From Acidovorax sp. Leaf160 (GTDB lineage Bacteria > Pseudomonadota > Gammaproteobacteria > Burkholderiales > Burkholderiaceae_C): a DNA stretch of 64,000 nt. The position numbers were made by a program, and so were the translations under genes. The notes beneath the pieces were generated by a model. That model did no database searches, was not told the DNA's origin, and saw only the letters and a program-made list of their open reading frames with translations. The DNA is taken from contig NZ_LMOV01000024.1 in NCBI RefSeq assembly GCF_001424265.1, positions 186,001-250,000 on the forward strand, written 5' to 3'. Below, one piece after another: positions 54,144 through 63,601 of the stretch. How positions within the stretch are numbered: the first letter of the stretch is position 1; the number at the start of each line of letters is the position of its first letter.

Positions 54144-55802
54144 ATGAATTCGCACGACGAAAAGCCCCCCATACATGGATCGCGGGCACCCGAGGTGTCC
54201 ATGGCCGGCTCCGATGTCCGGACGTTGAGGGACCACGAAGACGACATCTTCTTCACCGCCATCGAAACCACCCGCATGCCGATGCTGGTGACCGACCCTC
54301 GGCAGCACGACAACCCGATCGTCTTCGTCAACCGCGCCTTCCTGTCGATGACGGGATATACGCCCGATGAAATTCTGGGCACCAACTGCCGTTTCCTGCA
54401 GGGGCCGGGCACCGATCGCTCGACGGTCAGCGCGCTCGCCGAGGCCATCGCCAACCGGCGCGAGTTCACCACCGAGATCCTGAACTACCGCAAGGACGGC
54501 TCGTCGTTCTGGAATGCGCTGTTCGTCTCGCCGGTCTACAACAAGAACAAGCAGCTGGTGTATTTCTTCGCGTCGCAGCTGGACGTGAGCCGCCGGCGCG
54601 ACGCCGAACTGGCACTGGCGCAGGCGCAGAAGATGGAGGCGCTGGGCCAGTTGACGGGCGGCATCTCGCACGACTTCAACAATCTGCTGCAGGTCATCTC
54701 CGGCCACCTGGAGATCGCCAAGCGTCGCATCCAGTCCGGCAAGGACGCAGATTCGGTGCTGGGCAGCGTGGGCAGCGCGACCGAGGCGGTGAAACGCGCG
54801 GCCACCCTCACCCAGCAGCTGCTGGCCTTCGCGCGCAAGCAGCGGCTGGAAGGGCGGCCAATCAACCTGAACGCCACGGCCGAGAGCATCCGGGCCATGA
54901 TGGAGGAGACGCTGAACGACCGCATCCAGCTGCAGCTGGACCTCGATGACGACCTGGGCAACTGCCAGGTGGACCCGACCCAGCTCGAGGCGGCCATCAT
55001 CAACATCATCACCAACGCCCGCGACGCCATGCCCGACGGCGGCAAGGTGACGATCCAGACGAGCAATGTGCACGTGACCGGGGCGGACGTGGTGGCCTTC
55101 GGCGGACTGCAGCCGGGGCAGTACGTGGCGATCTCCATCACCGACACGGGCGAGGGCATACCGCCCGAGCTGATCAAGCAGGTGGTCAACCCGTTCTTCA
55201 CCACCAAGCCCGAGGGCAAGGGCACCGGCCTGGGCCTGTCGATGGTGTATGGGTTCGCCAAGCAGTCGGGCGGGACTGTCAGCATTTATTCGGAAGTGGG
55301 CGTGGGCACCACCGTGCGCCTTTACTTCCCCGCGACCGGCAAGCCCATGAACGTGCCCGCCCATCCGGCGGAAGACAGGCCCGCCGAGCGTGGCGGAACC
55401 GAGAGCGTGCTGGTGGTGGACGATCGCCAGGAGGTGGCCGACCTGGCCGGCGCGATGCTCGAGAGCCTCGGCTACCAGGTCGAGATCGCGACCGATGCGG
55501 CGCAGGCGCTGGCGCGGCTCGACCACAAGACCAGCCCGCTGGTGCCGGACCTGGTGTTCTCCGACGTGCTGATGCCGGGCGGCATGAACGGCTTCATGCT
55601 CGCGCGCGAGATCCGGCGGCGCAATCCGCGCATCGCCATCCTGCTGACGACCGGTTATGCGGGCGACGGCAACATCAGCGATGTGTCGGAAGGCGCGGAG
55701 TTCGACGTGCTGAAAAAGCCTTACGGCATGAGCGACCTGGCGCGCCGGGTGCGGATTGCACTGGAAGGCCACACGGGTGGGCGGCGCGGAGTGCGCGGCT
55801 GA
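54144..55802 (+). CDS. LOV-domain hybrid histidine kinase (putative blue-light receptor)
   Basis: 552 residues, soluble. LOV domain at about 35-150: the flavin-adduct Cys is C82 in LGTNCRFLQGPGTD, with N and Q at the conserved places (NPIVFVNRAF; YFFASQLDVS). HisKA follows with H176 (TGGISHDFNNLLQVISGHLE), then HATPase (NIITNARDAMPDGG; GKGTGLGLSMVYGFAKQSGG). A C-terminal receiver (SVLVVDDRQEVADLAGAMLE; phospho-Asp in VFSDVLMPGGMNG) is attached. All residues needed for photochemistry and kinase action appear present. Output is not evident: no regulator gene is next to it. Confidence 0.92.
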   Translation: MNSHDEKPPIHGSRAPEVSMAGSDVRTLRDHEDDIFFTAIETTRMPMLVTDPRQHDNPIVFVNRAFLSMTGYTPDEILGTNCRFLQGPGTDRSTVSALAEAIANRREFTTEILNYRKDGSSFWNALFVSPVYNKNKQLVYFFASQLDVSRRRDAELALAQAQKMEALGQLTGGISHDFNNLLQVISGHLEIAKRRIQSGKDADSVLGSVGSATEAVKRAATLTQQLLAFARKQRLEGRPINLNATAESIRAMMEETLNDRIQLQLDLDDDLGNCQVDPTQLEAAIINIITNARDAMPDGGKVTIQTSNVHVTGADVVAFGGLQPGQYVAISITDTGEGIPPELIKQVVNPFFTTKPEGKGTGLGLSMVYGFAKQSGGTVSIYSEVGVGTTVRLYFPATGKPMNVPAHPAEDRPAERGGTESVLVVDDRQEVADLAGAMLESLGYQVEIATDAAQALARLDHKTSPLVPDLVFSDVLMPGGMNGFMLAREIRRRNPRIAILLTTGYAGDGNISDVSEGAEFDVLKKPYGMSDLARRVRIALEGHTGGRRGVRG

Positions 55803-56083
55803 CAAACCATCGCCGGTGGACGGGGTTGGGCCGCCGCGCTTACGCGTGGGGCCTTTGCCGTCATCGCGCGTACAGCGCAGACCGGCTCAGTGGAGCGTCG
55901 CTCGGCGGATGTAGGGAGGGGTGTCTGCCGGTTCAGGCGCGGGACCGGGCACGTCGGGCTCCACCGGCTGCCCCGGAATGCCACCGGACTGAGCGGCCGC
56001 AGCCCGAGAGATCAGAGCGATCGGCGAGCGGGTCCCAGCGTGGCGTCGCATGAGGGTGCTTGAGGATTGGCCCATTCTTCACC

Positions 56084-56176
56084 TCACACGCTGTACATGA
56101 CCGATGCGGCCAGGTAGGCGATGCTGACGCTGGAGAACAGCATGAATCCAACCACCACGGTCAAGACTTTCTTCAT
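56084..56176 (-). CDS. Small single-helix membrane peptide (30 residues)
   Basis: ATG 56176 has a strong Shine-Dalgarno sequence (GAAGGAGCG, 4-12 bases upstream). The product begins MKKVLTVVVGFMLFSS and ends LAASVMYSV: two Lys, then a hydrophobic stretch long enough for one membrane span. No family is recognised. The good ribosome site and positive-inside start favour a real gene; it stands alone between the LOV kinase and a small hypothetical gene. Confidence 0.55.
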   Translation of the reverse strand: MKKVLTVVVGFMLFSSVSIAYLAASVMYSV

Positions 56177-56640
56177 CTGGTCGCTCCTTCAATAGGTGTG
56201 AACGAGAGAATGGGTCATGCACCGATACGAAGACGCTGGTGAACAGGGGGTCAGCATGCCGGCAGGCGTTGAGCTGACCGTTGCGCTGCTGAAGCCACTG
56301 CCGCCCGCCACACATCGCTGCACACGCCACAGGCCGGGGACCGCAGCGCGGTGAGGGCCGACGGGCGTGGGAGAGAGCGGGGATGCAGTGGCACGGGTAC
56401 TCCTTGCAGCGCGAGATCTGGAGAGGTCCACGCACCAAGGCGTGTTCCGAACGGAAGCAATTTAGCCGGGCGCACCACCGCCGGGTGTAGGACTACGGCG
56501 CCTGCCGTGCCCACCCGCGACTCCGCGGTGGGGCCGGAGGCAAAAAAGCCGTCCGGTGCCGATGGGCAGGGACGGCTTAGTGGGTGCGGGTGCTGACACT
56601 GGGGCGACCGTGGCGGGCCACCGGCCAGCACCAGCGGCGA
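56177..56640. other. Intergenic region without a supportable gene
   Basis: 464 bases. Open frames on both strands have no start signals or family features. A pair around GCCGTCC...GGACGGC near 56548-56576 with neighbouring A run (CAAAAAAGCCGTCC) looks like the terminator of the minus-strand gene at 56641. Confidence 0.5.
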
Positions 56641-56868
56641 TCAGTTGTTCTGGCGCTTGATGATGTCGCGGCCCGCATCGGTGATCTGCAGGTCGCCATG
56701 GGCCGATCGCGCGATCAGTTTCCAGTCGAGAAGACGGCCGGACAAGTGGTGCTTCAACGCTTCCGGGACGCTGATGCCGCGGCCTAGTTCCAGCTGTTTC
56801 AGGGTCTCGATCTCGTCCAGGGTGGGCTCGAACGTGGGGGCATGGTAGGTGGACGGGATGGCGGACAT
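56641..56868 (-). CDS. Hypothetical small protein
   Basis: 75 residues from ATG 56868 with AAGGAG upstream. Sequence SAIPSTYHAPTFEPTLDEIE, then LKQLELGRGISVPEALKHHL, then LQITDAGRDIIKRQNN. The second half (sharply helical, WKLIARSAHGDLQITDAGRD) resembles a small winged-helix-like fold ending seen in other short proteobacterial proteins, but I cannot name a family. No membrane segment. Between the LysR gene and an intergenic stretch; same strand as the LysR gene, 95 bases below it. Confidence 0.65.
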   Translation of the reverse strand: MSAIPSTYHAPTFEPTLDEIETLKQLELGRGISVPEALKHHLSGRLLDWKLIARSAHGDLQITDAGRDIIKRQNN

Positions 56869-56963
56869 GAAGGCAACTCCTTTGAATGTGGTTCTACGGT
56901 CAAAGGGTAGTGCCGCGACCCAGGGCGTGCAACCCGCCAGCGGCCCGAATGGGCTGCAAAGCC

Positions 56964-57887
56964 TCAAGTTGCGGCGTTGTCCTTCAACCAGGCGGAGAAC
57001 GTCGCGAGCACGGGCGATTGGGCCTGCGACGGACTGACCAGGTAGTAGGCACGCTCGCCACGCAGGGGTTTTGCGCAGGCGATGACCAGCTCGCCCCGGG
57101 CGATTTCCGCCTCGATCAGCATCGGCGGCATGAGCGCCACGCCAAGGCCGTGGGTCGCGGCCACGGCCAGCATGGAAAACAGCTCGTAGCGCGGACCGTC
57201 GAGAGCGCGCGGGGCATCGACGGCCTGCGCCGCGAACCACTGCTGCCAGCCCAGCGGCCGCGTGCTCTGCTGCAGGAGCGGCAGCTGGGCTAGGGCCTCG
57301 GCCGCCACGGGCTGGTGCGCACGACCGGGGCCCCGGGTCGCCGCAGCGGCGAGCAAACGCGGGCTGCACGCCGGCACCACGTCTTCATGCATCAACCGCT
57401 GTACCTGCACCCCCGGCCACTGCGCGATCTGTTCCGGCGTGCCGGCATACAGCGCCGCGTCGAACGTGGTGTCGGCAAAGAGGAACGGGCGGGTGCGCGT
57501 GTCGATGTGCACGACGATGTCGGGATGGAGCGCGGCCAGCCGGGGCAGGCGGGGAATCAGCCAGCGCGTGGCGAAGGTCGGCACCGCCGCCAGCGAAAGC
57601 GCCCCACCCCGGCCCTGGTGGGACATCACGTCGAGCGTGTCGCGCTCCAGCCCCTGCAGCCAGCGCGCCACCTGCCGCCCGTAGCGGGCGCCGGCCGGCG
57701 TCAGCACCACTCCGTGGCGCGTGCGGCGAAAGAGCTGCACACCCAGCCACTCTTCCAGCGCCAGGATCTGGCGCGACACCGCGCTCTGGGTGAGCGACAG
57801 CTCCTGCGCTGCGCGGGTGTAGCTCTCATGGCGGGCTGCGGCTTCGAAACAGGCCAGCGCCTGGGTGGACGGTAGATGGCGATGCAT
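56964..57887 (-). CDS. LysR-family transcriptional regulator, GcvA/GcdR-like
   Basis: 307 residues from ATG 57887. The winged-helix part is typical ([40 protein letters not shown]); the effector domain follows ([20 protein letters not shown]). That block is characteristic of the GcvA-like branch. It is divergent from gcdH with 196 bases between, and so is likely to regulate gcdH and the CoA-transferase gene, with glutarate or a related acyl compound as effector. That is an inference from position only. Confidence 0.9.
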   Translation of the reverse strand: MHRHLPSTQALACFEAAARHESYTRAAQELSLTQSAVSRQILALEEWLGVQLFRRTRHGVVLTPAGARYGRQVARWLQGLERDTLDVMSHQGRGGALSLAAVPTFATRWLIPRLPRLAALHPDIVVHIDTRTRPFLFADTTFDAALYAGTPEQIAQWPGVQVQRLMHEDVVPACSPRLLAAAATRGPGRAHQPVAAEALAQLPLLQQSTRPLGWQQWFAAQAVDAPRALDGPRYELFSMLAVAATHGLGVALMPPMLIEAEIARGELVIACAKPLRGERAYYLVSPSQAQSPVLATFSAWLKDNAAT

Positions 57888-58083
57888 GCCCACAAGCCTA
57901 ACCCAGGAGACCGCCAGACATTCCATTTGCGCATTTCTGGATGACAACAAGTCGTTTGCCCACGCATGGATCACCTCGTACCATCGGTTCCACGCGGCCC
58001 CGCCATGCCATCGCGGCATGTCTGGCGCCTCTTCTACCTACTTCCCCCTTCTTCCACCCCGCTTTCGACTCCGGAGACACACC

Positions 58084-59274
58084 ATGGCCCACGCAGCATT
58101 CCAATGGGACGACCCTTTCCTCATCGACCAGCAGCTGACCGACGACGAGCGTGCCATCCGCGACGCCGCTGCCGCCTACTGCCAGGACAAGCTGGCCCCG
58201 CGCGTGCTGGACGCGTTCCGCCACGAGAAGATGGACACCAGCATCTTCCGCGAGATGGGCGAAGTGGGCCTGCTGGGCCCCACCATTCCGGAGCAGTACG
58301 GCGGCCCGGGCCTGGGCTACGTGGCCTACGGCCTGATCGCCCGTGAAGTGGAGCGTGTCGATTCCGGCTATCGCTCGATGGCCAGCGTGCAGAGCTCGCT
58401 GGTGATGGTGCCGATCTTCGAATTCGGCACTGAAGAGCAAAAGCAGAAGTACCTGCCCAAGCTCGCCAGCGGCGAATGGATCGGGTGCTTCGGCCTGACC
58501 GAACCCGACCACGGCTCCGACCCCGGCAGCATGGCCACGCGCGCCTACAAGACGGCTGGCGGCTACAAGCTCAAGGGCACCAAGATGTGGATCACCAACA
58601 GCCCCGTGGCCGACGTGTTCGTGGTCTGGGCCAAGGAGGTCTCCGAAGGCGGCGCCGTCGGCCCCATCCGCGGCTTCGTGCTGGAAAAGGGCATGAAGGG
58701 CCTCAGCGCGCCGGCCATCCACGGCAAGGTGGGCCTGCGTGCCAGCGTCACCGGCGAGATCGTGATGGACGACGTGTTCGTGCCGGAAGAAAACGCCTTC
58801 CCCGAAGTGCAGGGCCTCAAGGGCCCCTTCACCTGCCTCAACAGCGCCCGCTACGGCATTGCCTGGGGCGCGATGGGTGCCGCCGAATTCTGCTGGCACA
58901 CCGCGCGCCAGTACACGCTGGACCGCAAGCAGTTCGGCCGCCCGCTCGCGGCCACGCAGCTCATCCAGAAGAAGCTGGCCGACATGCAGACCGAGATCGC
59001 CCTGGGCCTGCAGGCCGCGCTGCGCTTCGGCCGCATGAAGGACGAAGGCATCGCGTCGGTTGAAGGCACCTCCATCATCAAGCGCAACAACTGCGGCAAG
59101 GCGCTCGACATTGCCCGCCTGGCCCGCGACATGATGGGCGGCAACGGCATCAGCGACGAGTTCGGCGTGGCACGCCATCTGGTCAACCTGGAAGTGGTGA
59201 ACACCTACGAAGGCACGCACGACGTGCATGCGCTGATCCTGGGCCGGGCACAAACCGGGCTGGCCGCGTTCTGA
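58084..59274 (+). CDS. gcdH: Glutaryl-CoA dehydrogenase
   Basis: 396 residues, the usual length. Oxidises and decarboxylates glutaryl-CoA to crotonyl-CoA, using FAD (lysine, tryptophan and glutarate breakdown). The acyl-CoA dehydrogenase blocks are [17 protein letters not shown] and [17 protein letters not shown]; the catalytic Glu is in [20 protein letters not shown]. The N-terminus [20 protein letters not shown] is that of GcdH more than of straight-chain enzymes. It is followed by a CoA-transferase gene, which completes glutarate activation. Confidence 0.93.
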   Translation: MAHAAFQWDDPFLIDQQLTDDERAIRDAAAAYCQDKLAPRVLDAFRHEKMDTSIFREMGEVGLLGPTIPEQYGGPGLGYVAYGLIAREVERVDSGYRSMASVQSSLVMVPIFEFGTEEQKQKYLPKLASGEWIGCFGLTEPDHGSDPGSMATRAYKTAGGYKLKGTKMWITNSPVADVFVVWAKEVSEGGAVGPIRGFVLEKGMKGLSAPAIHGKVGLRASVTGEIVMDDVFVPEENAFPEVQGLKGPFTCLNSARYGIAWGAMGAAEFCWHTARQYTLDRKQFGRPLAATQLIQKKLADMQTEIALGLQAALRFGRMKDEGIASVEGTSIIKRNNCGKALDIARLARDMMGGNGISDEFGVARHLVNLEVVNTYEGTHDVHALILGRAQTGLAAF

Positions 59275-59282
59275 TGCCCATT

Positions 59283-59340
59283 TGCTATTAAATCAATAGC
59301 TGCATGCGCCTGATATACAGGCGCTGCAGGCCATTTTCAT
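59283..59340 (+). repeat. Dispersed palindromic repeat, full copy
   Basis: TTGCTATTAAATCAATAGCT, then GCGCCTGATATACAGGCGCT, then GCAGGCCATTTTCAT. Arms GCTATT/AATAGC and GCGCCTG/CAGGCGC are perfect. It lies between gcdH and the CoA-transferase gene, inside the presumed operon. Confidence 0.88.
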
Positions 59341-59364
59341 CCTGAACCCTCCAATGGGCACCGC

Positions 59365-60645
59365 ATGACCTCACCCGCTTCCACCCCTGCAGGCGCCCTG
59401 GCCGGCATCCGCGTGCTCGATCTCTCGCGCGTGCTGGCCGGCCCGTGGTGCACGCAGGTGCTGGCGGACCTGGGTGCGGACGTGGTGAAGGTGGAGCGCC
59501 CTGGCGTGGGCGACGACACGCGGCACTGGGGCCCGCCCTTCCTGCGCGATGCGGATGGCCACGACACCGACCAGGCCGCCTACTTCACGGCCTGCAACCG
59601 CAACAAGCGCTCCATCACCATCGACATGTCGACGGCCGAAGGCCAGCAGCTCATCCGCCAGATGGCGCTGCAGGCCGACGTGGTGGTGGAGAACTTCAAG
59701 GTGGGCGGGCTGCAGCAGTACGGGCTGGACCATGCCAGCCTGCGCGCGCTGAACCCGCGCCTCATCTACTGCTCGGTCACCGGTTTCGGCCAGACCGGGC
59801 CCTATGCCGAGCGCGCCGGCTACGACCTGATGGTGCAGGCCATGACCGGGCTCATGAGCATCACCGGCCGCGCCGACGAAGCGCCCGGCGGCGGCCCGCT
59901 GCGCGTGGGTGTCGCGGTCATCGATCTGTTCACGGGCCTCTATGCCAGCAACGCCATCCTGGCAGCGCTGCATGTGCGCGACAACGCCACGAACGGCACC
60001 GGCGAAGGCCAGCACATCGACATGGCGCTGCTGGACGTGGGCATGGCCGTGCTGGCCAACCAGGCGGCCGGCTTCCTGGCCACGGGCGAAGCGCCCGGCC
60101 GCATGGGCAACAGCCACCCCAGCCTGGTGCCCTACCAGGACTTCCCCACCGCCGACGGCAACATGCTGCTGGCGATCGGCAACGACGGCCAGTTCGCCCG
60201 CTTCTGCGCGGCGGCCGGCCAGCCCCAGTGGGCGCAGGATGCGCGCTTCGCCACCAACACCCTGCGCGTGAAGCATCGCAGTACGCTCATCCCCTTGATG
60301 GAAGCGGTGACCCGCACCCGCAGCACCGCCGACTGGGTCGCCCTGCTGGAAGACAAGGCCGTGCCCTGCGGCCCCATCAACAACGTGGCCCAGGCTTTCG
60401 ACGACCCGCAGGTGCAGGCGCGGCAGCTGCGCGTGGAACTGCCCCGCTGGGCCGACGGCACCCAAGCGCCCGGCGACGGCGTGGCCACCATCGCCACCGT
60501 GGCCAGCCCCCTGCGCCTGTCGGCCACGCCGCCCGTGCTGCGCCACGCCCCGCCGGCCCTCGGCCAGCACACGGCCGAAGTGCTGCAGGACTGGGGCATC
60601 GGCCACGAACGCCTGGCCGAGTGGCGCGCGGCCGGGGTCGTCTAG
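59365..60645 (+). CDS. Class III (CaiB/BaiF) CoA-transferase, probably glutarate CoA-transferase
   Basis: 426 residues. Opens GIRVLDLSRVLAGPWCTQVL with DLGADVVKVERPG after it, and contains SVTGFGQTGPYAERAGYDLM and HPSLVPYQDF, all family III marks. The class acts through an active-site Asp; the likely one is in the QHIDMALLDVGMAVLANQAA block. Placed 90 bases after gcdH, it probably moves CoA from succinyl-CoA to glutarate (the SugCT role). Substrate is inferred from context only. Confidence 0.85.
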   Translation: MTSPASTPAGALAGIRVLDLSRVLAGPWCTQVLADLGADVVKVERPGVGDDTRHWGPPFLRDADGHDTDQAAYFTACNRNKRSITIDMSTAEGQQLIRQMALQADVVVENFKVGGLQQYGLDHASLRALNPRLIYCSVTGFGQTGPYAERAGYDLMVQAMTGLMSITGRADEAPGGGPLRVGVAVIDLFTGLYASNAILAALHVRDNATNGTGEGQHIDMALLDVGMAVLANQAAGFLATGEAPGRMGNSHPSLVPYQDFPTADGNMLLAIGNDGQFARFCAAAGQPQWAQDARFATNTLRVKHRSTLIPLMEAVTRTRSTADWVALLEDKAVPCGPINNVAQAFDDPQVQARQLRVELPRWADGTQAPGDGVATIATVASPLRLSATPPVLRHAPPALGQHTAEVLQDWGIGHERLAEWRAAGVV

Positions 60646-60927
60646 CCCATACCCGGGCGCCACCTCGACCGCTACCTCCACCCCCACTCCCATCCAGGCC
60701 GACGGCGAAGCGCCGCACCCGCCTATCACACGACACCCAGAACGGCAACGTGGTTAACACCATGCCTGCCTAACGATTGGGCCGGGAACGCCTACACTCC
60801 TGCCCCTGTCCGTCGAAGCTGCCGCACGTCTGGTGCGGCACGCTGGCGCCCGCTGGACTCCAGCGCCCGCCGCGATCTTCGACGCCCTCCTGCCACCGCC
60901 TGGGTGGCATCTCGATTGGGTTTCTTC

Positions 60928-63366
60928 ATGGGTAAATCTCCGACTTCCGTGCCTGTCGCGGCACGGATCTGGCTGGCCGCGCTCGGGCTGGTCATCCTGG
61001 CCGCAGGGCTGTTCTTCGCTTTCTTCGGTTCGCGGCTGCTCGCGTTGGGCGGCAGCGCCTATTTCGTGATCGCCGGCACGGCCTGGGTGATTGCCGGCGC
61101 GCAGATCGCGCGCGCCCGGCCCTCCGGCGCCTGGGTCTTCGCAGCCGCGCTGCTGGGCACGGCGGTCTGGGCCGTGGCCGAGGCCGGCCTGGACTTCTGG
61201 CCGCTGGTGTCGCGCCTGATGCCGTTCGCGGTGATCGGCGTGGCCGTGGCGGCCTCGTTCCCGTGGCTGCGCCGCGCAGCAGGCCAGACCAGCGCACGGC
61301 AGCCCGCGCTGGCCGTGGCCGGCGTGCTGGCGGTGCTGTGCCTGGCGACCGTCTGGGGCATGTTCCAGCCGCATGCGGTGGTGGCCGCACAGGGCAGCGG
61401 CCCGGCCCCGACGCCGGTCGCGCCCGGCACCGAGCAGGTGAACTGGGCGCACTACGGCAACACGCCGGGCGGCAGCCGGTTTGCCGCGCTGGACCAGATC
61501 ACGCGCGACAACGTGAAGGACCTGCAGGTCGCCTGGACCTACCGCACCGGCGACACGCCCGTGAGCCCCGGCGGCGGCGGTGCGGAAGACCAGTTGACGC
61601 CCCTGCAGATCGGCGACCGCGTGTTCCTCTGCACGCCGCACAACAACGTCATCGCGCTCGACGCGGCGACTGGCAAGGAACTCTGGAAGACCGAGATCAA
61701 CGCCAAGCAGAAGAAGTGGATGCGCTGCCGCGGACTGGCGTACTTCGACGCCACGGCGCCGCTGCAGCAGCCCACGGTGGCCGGCTCCACGCCCGTGCCG
61801 CCCGCCGCCGTGGCGCCCGGCGCCCCCTGCCAGCGCCGCATCCTGATGAACAGCGTGACGCCCGAGCTGATCGCGCTGGACGCCGACACCGGCGCCTTCT
61901 GCACCGGCTTCGGCCAGGGGGGCCGCGTCGATCTGCGCGCCGGCATGGGCAAGGGCGCGGACACGGGCGAGTACTACCCCACGTCCGCCCCCACGCTGGC
62001 GGGCACGACCATCGTCATCGGCGGCCGCGTGGCCGACAACGTGAGCACGGACATGCCGGGCGGCGTGGTGCGCGGCTTCGACGTGGTGACCGGCGCACTG
62101 CGCTGGGCCTTCGACCCGGGCAACCCCGAGGTGCAGACGGCACCGCCCGAAGGCCAGACCTACGTGCGTTCCACGCCCAATGTCTGGGCGCCGATGTCGT
62201 ATGACCCGCAGTCGAACACCGTCTTTATGCCGGTGGGCAGCGCGGCAGTGGATCTCTGGGGCGTGAAGCACAACCGGCTGGACCGCAAGTACGGCGCGTC
62301 GATGCTGGCCGTGGACGCCGCCACCGGCAAGGAAAAGTGGGTCTACCAGACCGTGCACGACGACCTCTGGGACTTCGACGTGCCCATGCAGCCTTCGTTC
62401 GTGGACTTCCCCGGCGAGGGCGGCAAGACCACGCCGGCGCTGGTGTTCGGCACCAAGGCCGGGCAGATCTTCGTGCTCGACCGCCAGACCGGCAAGCCGC
62501 TCACCGAAGTGCAGGAACGCCCCGTGCCGGCAGGCAAGATCCCCGGTGAAACCTATTCGCCCACCCAGCCTTTCTCGGTCGGCATGCCCAGCATCGGCGC
62601 GTCCGACCTGAAGGAGTCCGACATGTGGGGCGCCACGCCCTTCGACCAGCTGCTGTGCCGCATCCAGTTCAAATCCAAGCGCTACACCGGCCTCTTCACG
62701 CCGCCGGGCACCGACCCGTCGCTGAATCTGCCCGGCTCCCTGGGCGGCATGAATTGGGGCGGCCTGTCGGTCGATCCGAACAGCGGCTACCTGTTCGTCA
62801 ACGACATGCGCGTGGGCCTGGAGGTGCAGCTGATCGCCGCCGATCCGGCGGATGCAGGCAAGAAGTCGGACGGCAACGAGGCCGCCGCCATCACCCGCCC
62901 GGTGCCGCTGGCCGGCACGCCCTACGCCATCAACGCCAAGGTGCGCTTCATGTCGCCGCTGGAGATCCCGTGCCAGAAGCCCCCGTTCGGCACGCTGACG
63001 GCGGTGGACATGACAACCCGGCAGATCGCCTGGCAGGTTCCCGTGGGCACCGTGAGGGACACCGGGCCCTTCGGCGTGAAGATGGGCTTGCCCATTCCGA
63101 TCGGCATGCCGACCATCGGCGGCACGCTCTCCACCCAGGGCGGGCTGGTCTTCATCGCCGCCACGCAGGACTACTACCTGCGCGCCTACGACAGCGGCAC
63201 CGGCAGGGAGATCTGGAAGGCCCGCCTGCCGGTCGGCAGCCAGGGCACGCCGATCAGCTACAAGGCGCCCGCCACGGGCAAGCAGTACGTGCTGGTCTCG
63301 GCCGGCGGCGCCCGCAATTCGCCCGACCGTGGTGACTACGTGATCGCCTACGCGCTGGATCGCTGA
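60928..63366 (+). CDS. gcd: Membrane-bound PQQ-dependent glucose dehydrogenase
   Basis: 812 residues from ATG 60928 (a GTG at 60904 is possible); E. coli Gcd has 796. Five N-terminal membrane helices (residues about 10-150; IWLAALGLVILAAGLFFAFF) anchor a periplasmic eight-bladed propeller with tryptophan-docking repeats (VIALDAATGKELWKTEINAK; MLAVDAATGKEKWVYQTVHD; TTRQIAWQVPVGT). HDDLWDFDVPMQPSFVDF is a family block. Oxidises aldose sugars to lactones and reduces ubiquinone; a quinate-type dehydrogenase of the same family is the alternative. PQQ synthesis genes are not in the window. Confidence 0.88.
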   Translation: MGKSPTSVPVAARIWLAALGLVILAAGLFFAFFGSRLLALGGSAYFVIAGTAWVIAGAQIARARPSGAWVFAAALLGTAVWAVAEAGLDFWPLVSRLMPFAVIGVAVAASFPWLRRAAGQTSARQPALAVAGVLAVLCLATVWGMFQPHAVVAAQGSGPAPTPVAPGTEQVNWAHYGNTPGGSRFAALDQITRDNVKDLQVAWTYRTGDTPVSPGGGGAEDQLTPLQIGDRVFLCTPHNNVIALDAATGKELWKTEINAKQKKWMRCRGLAYFDATAPLQQPTVAGSTPVPPAAVAPGAPCQRRILMNSVTPELIALDADTGAFCTGFGQGGRVDLRAGMGKGADTGEYYPTSAPTLAGTTIVIGGRVADNVSTDMPGGVVRGFDVVTGALRWAFDPGNPEVQTAPPEGQTYVRSTPNVWAPMSYDPQSNTVFMPVGSAAVDLWGVKHNRLDRKYGASMLAVDAATGKEKWVYQTVHDDLWDFDVPMQPSFVDFPGEGGKTTPALVFGTKAGQIFVLDRQTGKPLTEVQERPVPAGKIPGETYSPTQPFSVGMPSIGASDLKESDMWGATPFDQLLCRIQFKSKRYTGLFTPPGTDPSLNLPGSLGGMNWGGLSVDPNSGYLFVNDMRVGLEVQLIAADPADAGKKSDGNEAAAITRPVPLAGTPYAINAKVRFMSPLEIPCQKPPFGTLTAVDMTTRQIAWQVPVGTVRDTGPFGVKMGLPIPIGMPTIGGTLSTQGGLVFIAATQDYYLRAYDSGTGREIWKARLPVGSQGTPISYKAPATGKQYVLVSAGGARNSPDRGDYVIAYALDR

Positions 63367-63415
63367 ACCTGCGGGGCCGCCATTGCCCCACCCTCTCGCG
63401 CGATGGCGCCTGGCG

Positions 63416-63449
63416 AAGCCGCCCCGATGAGTCCGGTGGCGGCTTTTTT
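63416..63449 (+). terminator. Terminator after gcd
   Basis: AAGCCGCC and GGCGGCTT around CCGATGAGTCCGGT, with TTTTTT at the end. Confidence 0.88.
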
Positions 63450-63601
63450 CATGGCCGGCCGGCTGTCGCCGAATGACCACAGCCGGCACCCGGCCTGGCC
63501 GGTGAAACCTGCGCGGGATGGAATTACCGGCGGCCGGCATGCCGCGAACGGCGCTTCGCCCCTAGAATTTACAAAGGTACACAATTGCCAAGGAAATTGC
63601 C

